64,000 nucleotides of DNA from Dokdonella_A sp963775445 (GTDB lineage Bacteria; Pseudomonadota; Gammaproteobacteria; Xanthomonadales; Rhodanobacteraceae), in contig CAVZIT010000008.1 in NCBI GenBank assembly GCA_963775445.1, positions 62,001-126,000 of the forward strand, given 5' to 3'. This document shows positions 18,877-27,838 of this stretch, piece after piece. Position 1 is the stretch's first letter. The number at the start of each line of letters is the position of its first letter. Under the pieces are notes generated by a model. The model was not told the DNA's origin. It worked only from the letters and a program-made list of their open reading frames with translations, and ran no database searches. The position numbers were made by a program, and so were the translations under genes.

Positions 18877-20346
18877 ATGCGTGATCTGCCGAAACTCGCC
18901 AATCTGATCGATGGCCATCTGCTTGCAGCGCGTGCCGGGAGCTATCTCGACGTGGTCGAACCGGCGACAGGCCATGTTTTCGCACGCTGCCCGGCTTCCG
19001 GCGTCGCCGATGTCGAGGCCGCCGCAGAAGCAGCGGAGCGCGCATCAGCAAGCTGGGCGGCCACGCCGAATGACGCGCGCTCACGGCTCTTGAACCGGCT
19101 AGCCGATCTGGTCGAGGCCGAGCTCGAATCGCTTGCGGCCCTGGAATCGCGCGACACCGGCAAGCCGCTGACCCTCGCGCGCACGATCGATATTCCGCGG
19201 TCGGTCGCCAACCTGCGCTTCTTTGCCGCCGCCATTACGCAATGGCCCAGTGAATCGCACGCCATGGGCGTCGATGCGCTCAATTTCACGCTGCGCCAAC
19301 CGCTCGGCGTAGTCGCATGCATCAGTCCATGGAACCTGCCGCTGTACCTGTTCACTTGGAAGATCGCGCCGGCACTCGCGGCCGGCAACTGCGTGATCGC
19401 CAAGCCCTCGGAAGTGACGCCATGCACGGCGGCGCGCCTCGGCGAACTCGCAATCGAGGCGGGTTTCCCTCCGGGCGTACTGAACATCTTGCTGGGCACC
19501 GGCCCGGAAGTGGGACAGGCCGTGGTCGATCATCCAGCGGTCAAGGCCATCTCGTTCACCGGCTCGACCCGGACGGGTCGCGCGATCGCCGCAAGTGTTG
19601 CGCCTCTATTCAAGAAAGTGTCGCTTGAAATGGGTGGCAAGAATCCCGCCATCGTGTTCGCCGATTTTGATGCGAGCGACGCCAATCTCGATACCATCGT
19701 GCGTTCGGGATTCGCCAATCAGGGCGAGATCTGCCTTTGCGGATCGCGTCTCCTGGTACAGCGAACCATCTACGACGAATTCAAGAGATGCTATCTCGAG
19801 CGCGTGCGTGCACTGCGCGTGGGCGATCCGGCCGAGCCGACCAGCGACCTTGGCGCACTGGTCTCCAAAGCGCATTTCGACAAGATCATGGCCTGCATCG
19901 AGCGCGCTCGCGCCGAAGGCGGCACGATTCTCTGCGGCGGCGAAGCGGTGAATCCGGGCGGCCGCTGCGGCGACGGCTGGTTCATCGCGCCGACCGTGAT
20001 CGAAGGGCTCGCCAACGATTGCGCAACCAATCAGGAAGAGATCTTCGGTCCCGTCGTCAGTTTGATTCCGTTCGATCGCGACGAGGATGCGATTTCGATC
20101 GCCAATGCGACCAATTACGGCTTGGCCGCGTCGTTATGGACGCGCGACCTTTCACGCGCGCATCGCATGGCAGCGCGACTCGATTTCGGCATCGTCTGGA
20201 TCAACTGCTGGCTGCTTCGCGATCTGCGCACGCCGTTCGGCGGAGTGAAGGGCTCCGGCGTCGGCCGCGAGGGCGGCGTCGAGGCCATGCGTTTTTTCAC
20301 CGAGGCCAAGAACGTGTGCGTTCGATACGAGTCCAATCAGGAATAG
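18877..20346 (+). CDS. 2-aminomuconate 6-semialdehyde dehydrogenase (ALDH family)
   Basis: NAD-dependent oxidation of 2-aminomuconate 6-semialdehyde to 2-aminomuconate, the step after ACMSD in kynurenine catabolism. It is a 489-residue aldehyde dehydrogenase with SPWNLPLYLFTWK (catalytic Asn), EMGGKNPAIVF (general base Glu) and FANQGEICLCGS with catalytic Cys286. The NQGEICLC pattern is typical of hydroxymuconic/aminomuconic semialdehyde dehydrogenases. The start at 18877 (MRDLPKLANLIDG) gives standard length. Cluster context with ACMSD and a 2-aminomuconate deaminase supports the substrate. Equivalent to nbaE/amnC in other naming schemes. Confidence 0.88.
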   Translation: MRDLPKLANLIDGHLLAARAGSYLDVVEPATGHVFARCPASGVADVEAAAEAAERASASWAATPNDARSRLLNRLADLVEAELESLAALESRDTGKPLTLARTIDIPRSVANLRFFAAAITQWPSESHAMGVDALNFTLRQPLGVVACISPWNLPLYLFTWKIAPALAAGNCVIAKPSEVTPCTAARLGELAIEAGFPPGVLNILLGTGPEVGQAVVDHPAVKAISFTGSTRTGRAIAASVAPLFKKVSLEMGGKNPAIVFADFDASDANLDTIVRSGFANQGEICLCGSRLLVQRTIYDEFKRCYLERVRALRVGDPAEPTSDLGALVSKAHFDKIMACIERARAEGGTILCGGEAVNPGGRCGDGWFIAPTVIEGLANDCATNQEEIFGPVVSLIPFDRDEDAISIANATNYGLAASLWTRDLSRAHRMAARLDFGIVWINCWLLRDLRTPFGGVKGSGVGREGGVEAMRFFTEAKNVCVRYESNQE

Positions 20347-20407
20347 CAGTTATCGAAGATGGCTTGCATGGAAGTGCGTTGGTCACGAACAGTGCGGAGA
20401 ATCCACG

Positions 20408-21802
20408 ATGACACATGACAAGACACTCAAGCGCATCGTCTGTTGCATGCTGGCAGCGTGGGTAACCTGCGCCGCGTCGCAGGAACGCCCGAGCCAGCGC
20501 GCACTGGGCAAATCCACCTCGACGACGGACCTCGGAACGAAACTGACGCCGTACCAGTGGCAGGCCCAGCAACGCGTCGCCTTCGAGCAGTCCGAAAAGG
20601 TCTACGGCCAGGCGCTCAAACGCAATGGATTGCTCGCGCAGTACCGCGCGATGCGCGATGCGTATCAGGCCGACAGGAATGCCGCGTTCCGTATTGTGTT
20701 CGGCCAGTATCTGAGTTGGTACCAGACCTTCATCGGAGACTATCCGGGAGCACTCGAATCCTATTCGATCGCCCAGGCGCCCGGGCCAGATGACAGTCGC
20801 TCCCCGTTGGAGACGGGATATACCGCCAAACCGGCACTCGATGCGATCGCCCGCCTTGCCCACGGGCACAAGGCGATTTTTTTCAACGAAGCGCACAACG
20901 TACCGCTGACACGCACGGTTACCTTGCAGTTGCTCGCCAAATTGCGTGCCGATGGCTACAACTGGTTTGCCGCCGAAACGCTCTACGCGTCCGACACCGG
21001 CCTGCAAAAACGCGGGTACGCCATCCAGAAAAGCGGGTTCTACACCAACGAGCCGATACTCGCTGAAGTGGTGCGAACCGCGATCAAGCTCGGTTTCAAG
21101 GTTGTTGCCTACGAGTCTTCCGACGAAGTCGCGGGCGACAAACGGGAATACCAGCAAGCGAAAAATCTGGTGGACAACGTGTTTAAGAATGACCCGGATG
21201 CGCGTTTGGTGGTCGACGCAGGCTATGCGCATATCCAGGAAAGCGGCCGCTTCCTCGGCGGCAGGAGCATGGCCGAGCATTTCCACGCGATCAGCGGCAT
21301 CGATCCTTTGACCATCGAGCAGACGATGATGATCGCGCATCCCAAGCCCGCGCAGGATCATCCGATCTATCGCGCCGTGATCGACGCGCTGCATCCGGCC
21401 ACGCCGATCGTGTTTGTCGACAAGGACGGCGCGCCGTGGTCGCTCAAGGCGAAAGCCTACGATGCAACCGTGTTCTTCCCGCGCCCGGTCCTGCGCGACA
21501 ACCGTCCGACCTGGGCCACGCTCGGCGGCCTGCGTGTGCCCTACCTCGTCGGCAACGAATTGTGCGAAAACCACTATCCGTGCCTTATCGAGGCTCGCTA
21601 CGCGAACGAAGGCGACGACGCGATTCCCGCGGACCGCGTCGTGCTCGATCGGATCGACAAGATCAGCGTCGAATCCAGCAGCGACCTGTACCTGCGCCCG
21701 GGTCACTACCGGCTGACCGCAACGGATATAGACGACAAGGTGTTCACCCGCCGCAATATCGATGTCGGCACCGAATCCGCGCCTGCCGGAACAGCGCAAT
21801 GA
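20408..21802 (+). CDS. Exported protein with EreA/ChaN-like region, unknown function
   Basis: A 464-residue protein with an N-terminal signal-like hydrophobic stretch (about residues 8-24). A middle region, IFFNEAHNVPLTRT near residue 158 followed by WFAAETL and KVVAYESSD, resembles the TIKI/EreA/ChaN fold, in which conserved Glu/His residues bind metal or hydrolyse substrates. It is translationally coupled to the next gene by an ATGA overlap at 21799-21802, tying it to the kynurenine operon. I do not recognise a defined function. A periplasmic role linked to uptake or sensing is speculation. Confidence 0.65.
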   Translation: MTHDKTLKRIVCCMLAAWVTCAASQERPSQRALGKSTSTTDLGTKLTPYQWQAQQRVAFEQSEKVYGQALKRNGLLAQYRAMRDAYQADRNAAFRIVFGQYLSWYQTFIGDYPGALESYSIAQAPGPDDSRSPLETGYTAKPALDAIARLAHGHKAIFFNEAHNVPLTRTVTLQLLAKLRADGYNWFAAETLYASDTGLQKRGYAIQKSGFYTNEPILAEVVRTAIKLGFKVVAYESSDEVAGDKREYQQAKNLVDNVFKNDPDARLVVDAGYAHIQESGRFLGGRSMAEHFHAISGIDPLTIEQTMMIAHPKPAQDHPIYRAVIDALHPATPIVFVDKDGAPWSLKAKAYDATVFFPRPVLRDNRPTWATLGGLRVPYLVGNELCENHYPCLIEARYANEGDDAIPADRVVLDRIDKISVESSSDLYLRPGHYRLTATDIDDKVFTRRNIDVGTESAPAGTAQ

Positions 21803-22239
21803 GCAATTCAATCCGGACGGATGCGGCCCCACCTCCCGTGGGTGCCTATCCGCACGCGAGACGCGTTGGAAACCTGTTGTTCTTGTCCGGCGTCGGGCCG
21901 CGAAAACCCGGTACCAACGACATTCCAGGCAACGTGTACGATGCAAATGGCCGCCTGGTCGGCTACGGCATCGAAGCCCAATGCCATCAGGTATTCGCGA
22001 ACGTGCGGGCGGTGCTCGAAGCGAGTGGCGCAAGTTGGAACGATCTCGTCGATATCACCGTCTTCCTGACCGACATGGCTCGCGACTTCGCGGCATACAA
22101 CCGTGTCTATGCCAGCTATTTTGACGATGTCGCCGCCGCACCCTGTCGCACCACGCTCGGAATCAGCGCGCTGCCGACGCCAATCGCCATCGAGCTCAAG
22201 TGCATCGCGGTTGTCCCGGCTGGACACGGCGGCAGCTGA
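21799..22239 (+). CDS. 2-aminomuconate deaminase (RidA family)
   Basis: A 146-residue member of the RidA/YjgF fold that hydrolyses 2-aminomuconate to 4-oxalocrotonate plus ammonia. Family features are the N-terminal APPPVGAYPHARRVGNLLFLSG, the GYGIEAQCHQVFANVRAVLEASG helix region split by the fold, and the C-terminal ALPTPIAIELKCIAV. The extended insert after SGVGPRKPG distinguishes aminomuconate deaminases (AmnD/NbaF) from generic RidA. The ATG overlaps the stop of the preceding gene (ATGA). Confidence 0.85.
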   Translation: MSNSIRTDAAPPPVGAYPHARRVGNLLFLSGVGPRKPGTNDIPGNVYDANGRLVGYGIEAQCHQVFANVRAVLEASGASWNDLVDITVFLTDMARDFAAYNRVYASYFDDVAAAPCRTTLGISALPTPIAIELKCIAVVPAGHGGS

Positions 22240-22301
22240 ACCCGCGCCGGCGATGCGCATTACACTGGACATTCATTGATCGATTCGATGAGGCAATACC
22301 C

Positions 22302-22823
22302 ATGCTGCCTGCCGCATTCAATCTCGCGCAGTGGATCGACCGGCACCGCGACCTGCTCAAACCCCCGGTCGGCAACAAATGCATCGTCGCCGACGATTTC
22401 ATCGTGATGGTGGTCGGCGGCCCGAACACGCGCAGCGACTACCACCACGACGAGGGCGGCGAATTCTTCCACCAACTCGAAGGCGAGATGGTGCTCAAGA
22501 TCCAGGAGGACGGGAAGGTACGCAACATTCCGATCCGCACCGGTGAAATTTTCTATCTGCCGCCACGTGTGCTGCATTCGCCTCAGCGCATGGCCGGCTC
22601 GATCGGCCTCGTGGTCGAGCGCAAACGTCGGCCCGACGAACGCGACGGTCTCGTGTGGTTTTGCGAGAAGTGCAACCACAAGCTCTACGAAGAGTTTTTC
22701 CATCTGCGCGATATCGAGACGGATTTTCCGCCGGTGTTCGATCGCTACTATCGCTCGGTCGATGCGCGCACCTGCGAAGCCTGCGGGCATGTGAGCCCGG
22801 CGCCGGAAAGATATCGCGGCTGA
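22302..22823 (+). CDS. nbaC: 3-hydroxyanthranilate 3,4-dioxygenase
   Basis: Cupin dioxygenase opening the ring of 3-hydroxyanthranilate to 2-amino-3-carboxymuconate semialdehyde. It has 173 residues, the size of bacterial enzymes. Iron ligands are visible in YHHDEGGEFFHQLEG and in the later histidine of LPPRVLHSPQR. The C-terminal rubredoxin-like pair CEKC and CEAC, which binds a structural iron, is intact. The start at 22302 (MLPAAFNLAQWI) matches the family. It lies between the deaminase and ACMSD genes. Confidence 0.95.
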   Translation: MLPAAFNLAQWIDRHRDLLKPPVGNKCIVADDFIVMVVGGPNTRSDYHHDEGGEFFHQLEGEMVLKIQEDGKVRNIPIRTGEIFYLPPRVLHSPQRMAGSIGLVVERKRRPDERDGLVWFCEKCNHKLYEEFFHLRDIETDFPPVFDRYYRSVDARTCEACGHVSPAPERYRG

Positions 22824-22939
22824 TCCGGGTTGCGCTCGACTGGACGTCAGGAATTGGCGATCCCGGTTGCATCTCGGCGGCGCCAAGGACGAAGCCGCGC
22901 GCAGCATGGCGCGCGCGTTGCGGGTTAAACTGTCGCGTC

Positions 22940-23959
22940 ATGCTGAAGATCGACACCCACGCCCACATCCTGCCTCGCGAGTGGCCCGATCTCGCCATCA
23001 AGTATGGGGACAAGCGCTTTCCGGTCATGGTCAGCGACCATGGACGCCATCGCATCTACAAGGATGGCCATTTCTTTCGGGAGGTATGGAGCAACGCATT
23101 CGATGCGGATGTGCGACGCGACGATTACGCGCAGCACGGTGTCCAGACGCAGGTGGTTTCAACCGTGCCGGTGATGTTTTCATACTGGGCCAAGGCCAGC
23201 CAGGCACTCGAGCTGCATCGGTACCTCAACGATCATACCGCCGAGATCTGCCGCGCCCAGCCGCGGCACTACGCGGGCATCGGCACCATACCGCTGCAAT
23301 CGCCGACCCTTGCGATCCAGGAACTCGAGCGCTGCATCGATGAGCTCGGGTTGCAGGGCGTGCAGGTCGGCTCGCATATCAACAACTGGAACCTCGATGC
23401 GCCGGAATTGTTTCCGGTGTTCGAGGCGGCCGCGGATCTCGGCGCCGCAATCCTGGTGCACCCGTGGGACATGATGGGCCGCGACTCCATGCCCAAATAC
23501 TGGCTGCCATGGCTGGTGGGTATGCCGGCCGAACAATCGCGGGCCGCCTGTTGCCTGATCTTCGGCGGGGTGCTCGAGCGGCTCCCGAAACTCAGGGTGT
23601 GCCTCGCCCACGGCGGCGGCGCGTTTCCTTTCACGATCGGACGCATCGAGCACGGTTTTCGCATGCGACCGGATCTGGTCGCGACCGACAACTCGCGCAA
23701 TCCGCGCGATTATTTCGGGCGGCTGTATTTCGATTCATGCGTGCATGACGACGCCGCCCTGCGTTACCTGATCGACGTCGCGGGAGTCAACTCGATCATG
23801 CTCGGAACGGACTACCCTTTCCCTCTCGGCGAGCAGGAACCGGGCAGCGGTATCGTGGCGCTAGATCTGCCGCGCGCCCAGCAATCGCGTATTTATCACG
23901 GCACTGCGCTCGAGTGGCTGGACCTGCCGCTCGATCGTTTCACCGGCAACGCGGAGTAA
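22940..23959 (+). CDS. nbaD: 2-amino-3-carboxymuconate 6-semialdehyde decarboxylase (ACMSD)
   Basis: Zinc amidohydrolase-fold decarboxylase that removes the carboxylate of ACMS before it can cyclise to quinolinate, so carbon flows to catabolism and not NAD. It has 339 residues. Metal ligands are His7 and His9 in DTHAHI, the histidine in LVHPWDMMG and the Asp in GTDYPFPLG. The start at 22940 (MLKIDTHAHILP) is exactly that of the family. The frame is open upstream to 22655, but that part overlaps the dioxygenase gene. Confidence 0.95.
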   Translation: MLKIDTHAHILPREWPDLAIKYGDKRFPVMVSDHGRHRIYKDGHFFREVWSNAFDADVRRDDYAQHGVQTQVVSTVPVMFSYWAKASQALELHRYLNDHTAEICRAQPRHYAGIGTIPLQSPTLAIQELERCIDELGLQGVQVGSHINNWNLDAPELFPVFEAAADLGAAILVHPWDMMGRDSMPKYWLPWLVGMPAEQSRAACCLIFGGVLERLPKLRVCLAHGGGAFPFTIGRIEHGFRMRPDLVATDNSRNPRDYFGRLYFDSCVHDDAALRYLIDVAGVNSIMLGTDYPFPLGEQEPGSGIVALDLPRAQQSRIYHGTALEWLDLPLDRFTGNAE

Positions 23960-23963
23960 AGCG

Positions 23964-24503
23964 ATGGACAATTCGCGCATCACGACGATCCTGACACTGG
24001 CGTTGTTGCTGATCAGTCTTGGCGCAATCGCCGCCGGTGAAACCCAGCAAACGCTCAACCAAGGCAAGGTGCATTTCAGCGTTCCGTCCGGATGGAGCAC
24101 GATCATGGAAAAGTCCGACGGTGACCCGCAGGCAATCGTGATCCAGGCGCCCGATGCCTCCGCTGCGACGAGTGCCGATGCGGCCACCATCACGGTCAAG
24201 ACGCGCAGCCTGGGAGATCCCTCGCAATTCGCGAGTGCGGTGCAGGCCGAGTTCGACCGATCCAAATCGCAGCCCGGCTACAAGCGCGACACCTCGGTCG
24301 CCGACGGATCGGCGCACCAGTATTTCGTGCAGCGCGGCAAGACCCGCTACCTCGTGCGCGACAGCTTTTTCCTGACCGGCACGGTCGCGGTGCAGGTACG
24401 TTGCCAGCGCCCCTTGATCGAGGCACTCCCGGCAGACTGGACGAGCCGCTTCGACTCGGCGTGCGCCAGCGTTTTCGCATCGCTCAAGCAAGCGCGCCAA
24501 TGA
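23964..24503 (+). CDS. Small exported protein of unknown function
   Basis: A 179-residue protein with a clear signal peptide (ILTLALLLISLGAIAAG, cleavage probably after AIAA). The mature part, GKVHFSVPSGWSTIMEK, resembles a beta-rich domain seen in many uncharacterised periplasmic proteins. The start at 23964 lies 4 bases after the ACMSD stop. Its stop overlaps the kynureninase start (ATGA at 24500-24503), so it is clearly inside the operon. No function can be assigned. Confidence 0.7.
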   Translation: MDNSRITTILTLALLLISLGAIAAGETQQTLNQGKVHFSVPSGWSTIMEKSDGDPQAIVIQAPDASAATSADAATITVKTRSLGDPSQFASAVQAEFDRSKSQPGYKRDTSVADGSAHQYFVQRGKTRYLVRDSFFLTGTVAVQVRCQRPLIEALPADWTSRFDSACASVFASLKQARQ

Positions 24504-25786
24504 GCGCAGCAGTCCCTTATGCCGCTGGCGAAGGCTGGGCCGCTGATGCCGATACGCGCGATCCGCTGGCGACATTCCGCAATGATTTTCTGATCCCTCC
24601 GCACACCGACGGAACGGAACAAGCCTATTTCTGCGGCAATTCACTCGGCCTCCAGCCGCGCGCGGTGCGCCAGGCGCTGCTCGATGAGTTGCACGATTGG
24701 GAGCACCTGGCGGTCGAGGCGCATTTTCGCGGCAAGCATCCGTGGATGCCCTACCACGAGTTCGTGCGCGATAACCTCGCGGCCCTGGTCGGCGCCGAAC
24801 CGCTCGAAGTGGTCGCGATGAACTCGCTGACCGTCAACCTGCATCTGATGATGGTCAGCTTTTACCGGCCCACACGCGAGCGACCCGCGATCCTCATCGA
24901 AAAGAACGCCTTCCCATCCGACCGCCACGCGGTCGCCTCGCAGATTGCGTTCCACGGATTCGATCCCGACGACGCCCTGATCGAAATCGGTGCGGAGGAA
25001 GGCGCAGCGATTTCCCGCGACGAGCTGCTGCGCGCGATTGAGCAGCACGGCGCGCGCGTCGCATTGGTGCTGTTCCCCGGCGTGCAGTACCTGAGCGGCC
25101 AGGCGTTCGACCTCCGCGCGATCACCGAAGCGGCGAGGCGCAAGGGTTGCGCAGTCGGTTTCGATCTTGCGCACGCCGCCGGCAATCTGGAACTCGCACT
25201 GCACGACAGCGGTTGCGACTTCGCGGTCTGGTGCAGCTACAAGTACCTCAACGCCGGACCGGGCGCTGTCGCGGGTTGCTTCGTGCATGCGCGCCACGCA
25301 ACTGCGGCGCTGCCTCGATTCGCAGGCTGGTGGGGTAGCGAAAAGGAGTCGCGCTTTCGCATGGGCCCGTGGTTCGTTCCAAGCCCGGGAGCGGAAGGCT
25401 GGCAACTGTCCAATCCGCCGATACTCGCCCTCGCGCCGTTGCGCGAATCGTTGGACATTTTTCGTCGCGCGGGCATGGCGGCCCTGCGCGAAAAATCCTG
25501 CCGGTTGACCGGCTACCTCGAATGGCTCGTGACCCGCGAGCTGTCCGGCGTGCTCGATGTCCTGACGCCGCGCGAAGCCGCACGTCGCGGGGCGCAGCTG
25601 TCGTTGCGCGTCAGGGGAGCTCGCGCCGCAGGACGCAGCCTGTTCGACCACTTGCATGCCCACGGCGTTGTCGTCGATTGGCGCGAGCCCGATGTCATCC
25701 GTGCCGCGCCGGTGCCGCTCTACAACCGTTATCGGGACTGCCTGCGCCTGGTCAAGACCGTGCGCGCATGGGCAGACGCGCAATGA
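24500..25786 (+). CDS. kynU: Kynureninase
   Basis: PLP enzyme cleaving 3-hydroxykynurenine (or kynurenine) to 3-hydroxyanthranilate (or anthranilate) plus alanine. It has 428 residues. The PLP lysine is K248 in CSYKYLNAGPG, and substrate-site segments such as YFCGNSLGLQPR and MNSLTVNLHLMM are present. The ATG at 24500 overlaps the preceding stop and gives the family N-terminus. It is the last gene of the plus-strand part of the cluster before the convergent permease. Confidence 0.96.
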   Translation: MSAAVPYAAGEGWAADADTRDPLATFRNDFLIPPHTDGTEQAYFCGNSLGLQPRAVRQALLDELHDWEHLAVEAHFRGKHPWMPYHEFVRDNLAALVGAEPLEVVAMNSLTVNLHLMMVSFYRPTRERPAILIEKNAFPSDRHAVASQIAFHGFDPDDALIEIGAEEGAAISRDELLRAIEQHGARVALVLFPGVQYLSGQAFDLRAITEAARRKGCAVGFDLAHAAGNLELALHDSGCDFAVWCSYKYLNAGPGAVAGCFVHARHATAALPRFAGWWGSEKESRFRMGPWFVPSPGAEGWQLSNPPILALAPLRESLDIFRRAGMAALREKSCRLTGYLEWLVTRELSGVLDVLTPREAARRGAQLSLRVRGARAAGRSLFDHLHAHGVVVDWREPDVIRAAPVPLYNRYRDCLRLVKTVRAWADAQ

Positions 25787-25854
25787 AAACCACTTCGGTG
25801 CCGCCGGCAAGCGCGGCGCTCGAAACCCCTGCCGCTATCTGAAAAGCGCACGGT

Positions 25855-27549
25855 TCACGGACCAGGGATCTCGTCGAGATCCGGCCCGCTCCACGATTCG
25901 CGAAGGTGCTCCTCGACCCGCGCCGCCGGCAAGCGCCATGCGTATGCAAGCCACATGACCAGAGCCGAGAAGATAGCCATGACCGGGATCGAGGTCGTGA
26001 TGCTCATGACCCCGAGATTGCCGGCATTCGCGGACGGCTCGGGATAGGAACCGAGCCAGCTGATCAAGGCCAACCCGCCCAGCCATGGAATCACCCAGAA
26101 CCCCGCGCGAAAATCCATGCGCGGCGTGTGCTTGCCGCGCGACGCCTCGTGCAGCGCGAGCACGATCAAGCCCAGCACCACCGACAGCGACAACTTCCAT
26201 TCGGTTTCCCAACCGGACCAGTAGACGATGAGATTCGACGAGAGGAACGCCAGATAGGGAATGATGAATCCGCCGGGCAGGCGAAACGGCCGCGGACAAT
26301 CGGGCAGTTCCTTGCGCAACGCCATGAACACCAACGGCCCCGAGCCGAAGGACAACACCGTGGCGGAGGTCACGAAGCCGACCAGTTTCTGCCAGCCCGG
26401 GAACGGCAGGAAAAAGATCAGCCCGACAATGAACGCGAGAATCACACTGACCCATGGCACGCCGCGCTCGCTGACCTTGGCCAGCACCGTCGGCGCATTG
26501 CCGTTGCGGCCCATCGCGTAGGAAAGACGCGCAGTCACCGTGGTGTAGATCAAGCCGGTATCGGCCGGTGACACGAACGCGTCGATGTACAGGAGCAGTG
26601 CAAGCCAGGTCAGCCCGAGTGTCGTCGCCAGCGTCGCCAACGGTCCGAACGCAATGGCCTTGTCATCGAGGCCGCCGGTGAACGTCGTGCCGATGTGCGC
26701 CCAGCCGTTGGCCAGGGCTTCGGGTGGCAGGGCGCCGATGAATGCCACCTGCAGGCCGATGTAGATGATCGCGCACAGGCCAAGCGAGCCGAGAATCGCT
26801 ATCGGTACGTTGCGGCTTGGATTGTCGGTTTCGCCGGCAAGCTCGACGCCCTGACGAAATCCGAGATAGGAAAAGATGATGCCCGCCGTGGCGATCGAGG
26901 AAAACACGCCGTGCCATCCGAACGGCATGAAGCCGCCGTGCGCCGCGTAGCTGAAATGCTCGGTATTGAATTCGGCGCTCAGGAAGGCGATGACCACCAG
27001 CACGATGATGCCGATCTTCCACCAGACCAGCGCATTGTTGAGCCGCGCGAACCAGCGGATACCGATGACATTGATCAGGCTGAACAGCAACATCATGCCG
27101 GCCGCGACGAAATAGCCCGGCGTCGTGAGTACCGGCACGCCGTCCTGCATCTGCTGCAACCAGGGCACATAGTTGGTCGCGTACTGCATCGCGGCCTCGA
27201 CCTCGATCGGCGCAGTCGAGGCCGCCGCGAGCCAGGTGATCCAGCCGGTCGTGTAGCTCGCAAACGAGCCGAACGCGAAATGCGGAAAACGCACCACACC
27301 GCCGGAAACCGGGAACATCGTCCCGAGTTCCGCGTAGGTCAGTCCGATGAACAGGATCATGATCGCGCCGATCAGCCAGGACAGTATCGAGGCCGGTCCG
27401 GCCTGCTGCGCCGCACTCAGTGCTCCGAACAGCCAGCCCGATCCGATGATCGAGCCGACGGCGGTGAACAACAGACCGACAACCCCGACATGGCGCTTGA
27501 GGCGGCGATCGTCGGTGGCAGTGGCGGATTCGGTGCGGCTTGTCGGCAT
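25855..27549 (-). CDS. APC-superfamily amino acid permease
   Basis: A 564-residue integral membrane transporter with about 12-14 helices. The first helix carries the APC signature GLLFTAVGSIIGSGWLFG, with the GSG loop used for substrate binding. The start at 27549 (MPTSRTESATA) is chosen; the frame is open far upstream (to 27978) but that part lacks coding character. It is convergent with kynU and divergent from the channel gene, inside the kynurenine cluster. Import of tryptophan or kynurenine is a reasonable guess from context, not shown by sequence. Confidence 0.85.
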   Translation of the reverse strand: MPTSRTESATATDDRRLKRHVGVVGLLFTAVGSIIGSGWLFGALSAAQQAGPASILSWLIGAIMILFIGLTYAELGTMFPVSGGVVRFPHFAFGSFASYTTGWITWLAAASTAPIEVEAAMQYATNYVPWLQQMQDGVPVLTTPGYFVAAGMMLLFSLINVIGIRWFARLNNALVWWKIGIIVLVVIAFLSAEFNTEHFSYAAHGGFMPFGWHGVFSSIATAGIIFSYLGFRQGVELAGETDNPSRNVPIAILGSLGLCAIIYIGLQVAFIGALPPEALANGWAHIGTTFTGGLDDKAIAFGPLATLATTLGLTWLALLLYIDAFVSPADTGLIYTTVTARLSYAMGRNGNAPTVLAKVSERGVPWVSVILAFIVGLIFFLPFPGWQKLVGFVTSATVLSFGSGPLVFMALRKELPDCPRPFRLPGGFIIPYLAFLSSNLIVYWSGWETEWKLSLSVVLGLIVLALHEASRGKHTPRMDFRAGFWVIPWLGGLALISWLGSYPEPSANAGNLGVMSITTSIPVMAIFSALVMWLAYAWRLPAARVEEHLRESWSGPDLDEIPGP

Positions 27550-27838
27550 GGCATTTCCCCTTGTCCAGAATTTCGGGTGATGCATCACAAGAAATTGCAA
27601 ACGGCACTTCCGCCGCCGCTTGATGTGCCCGAGGACCGGGCCAACCCGATCATTGCCGCTGGCGCCTCGCAGCACAAGTCCCGGCAACGGCAGCGCGCAG
27701 GTTTTGTATACTGAATGGCGTCGCGACGCGTTGGCCCGAATTGCGAAATGCGCCGATTTCCCGCGACGCCTGCGTTCGATCCCGTGCCGATGCGCGCCAC
27801 AGCGGCGGGAAACCCTGATGCTTGCGGAGATTTCACGA
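27550..27838. promoter_or_regulatory. Divergent intergenic region, permease/channel
   Basis: 289 bases between the divergent permease and GluR-type channel genes. A tatact hexamer at 27707-27712 could serve as a -10 box toward the channel gene, but no matching -35 is evident. No regulator gene or clear operator palindrome is visible. Confidence 0.25.

Noticed and set aside
20297..22033. 578-residue open frame antisense to the exported EreA-like gene
   Set aside because: Its composition is Arg/Gly/His-rich and it runs against a gene with signal peptide and coupled neighbour. No motif.
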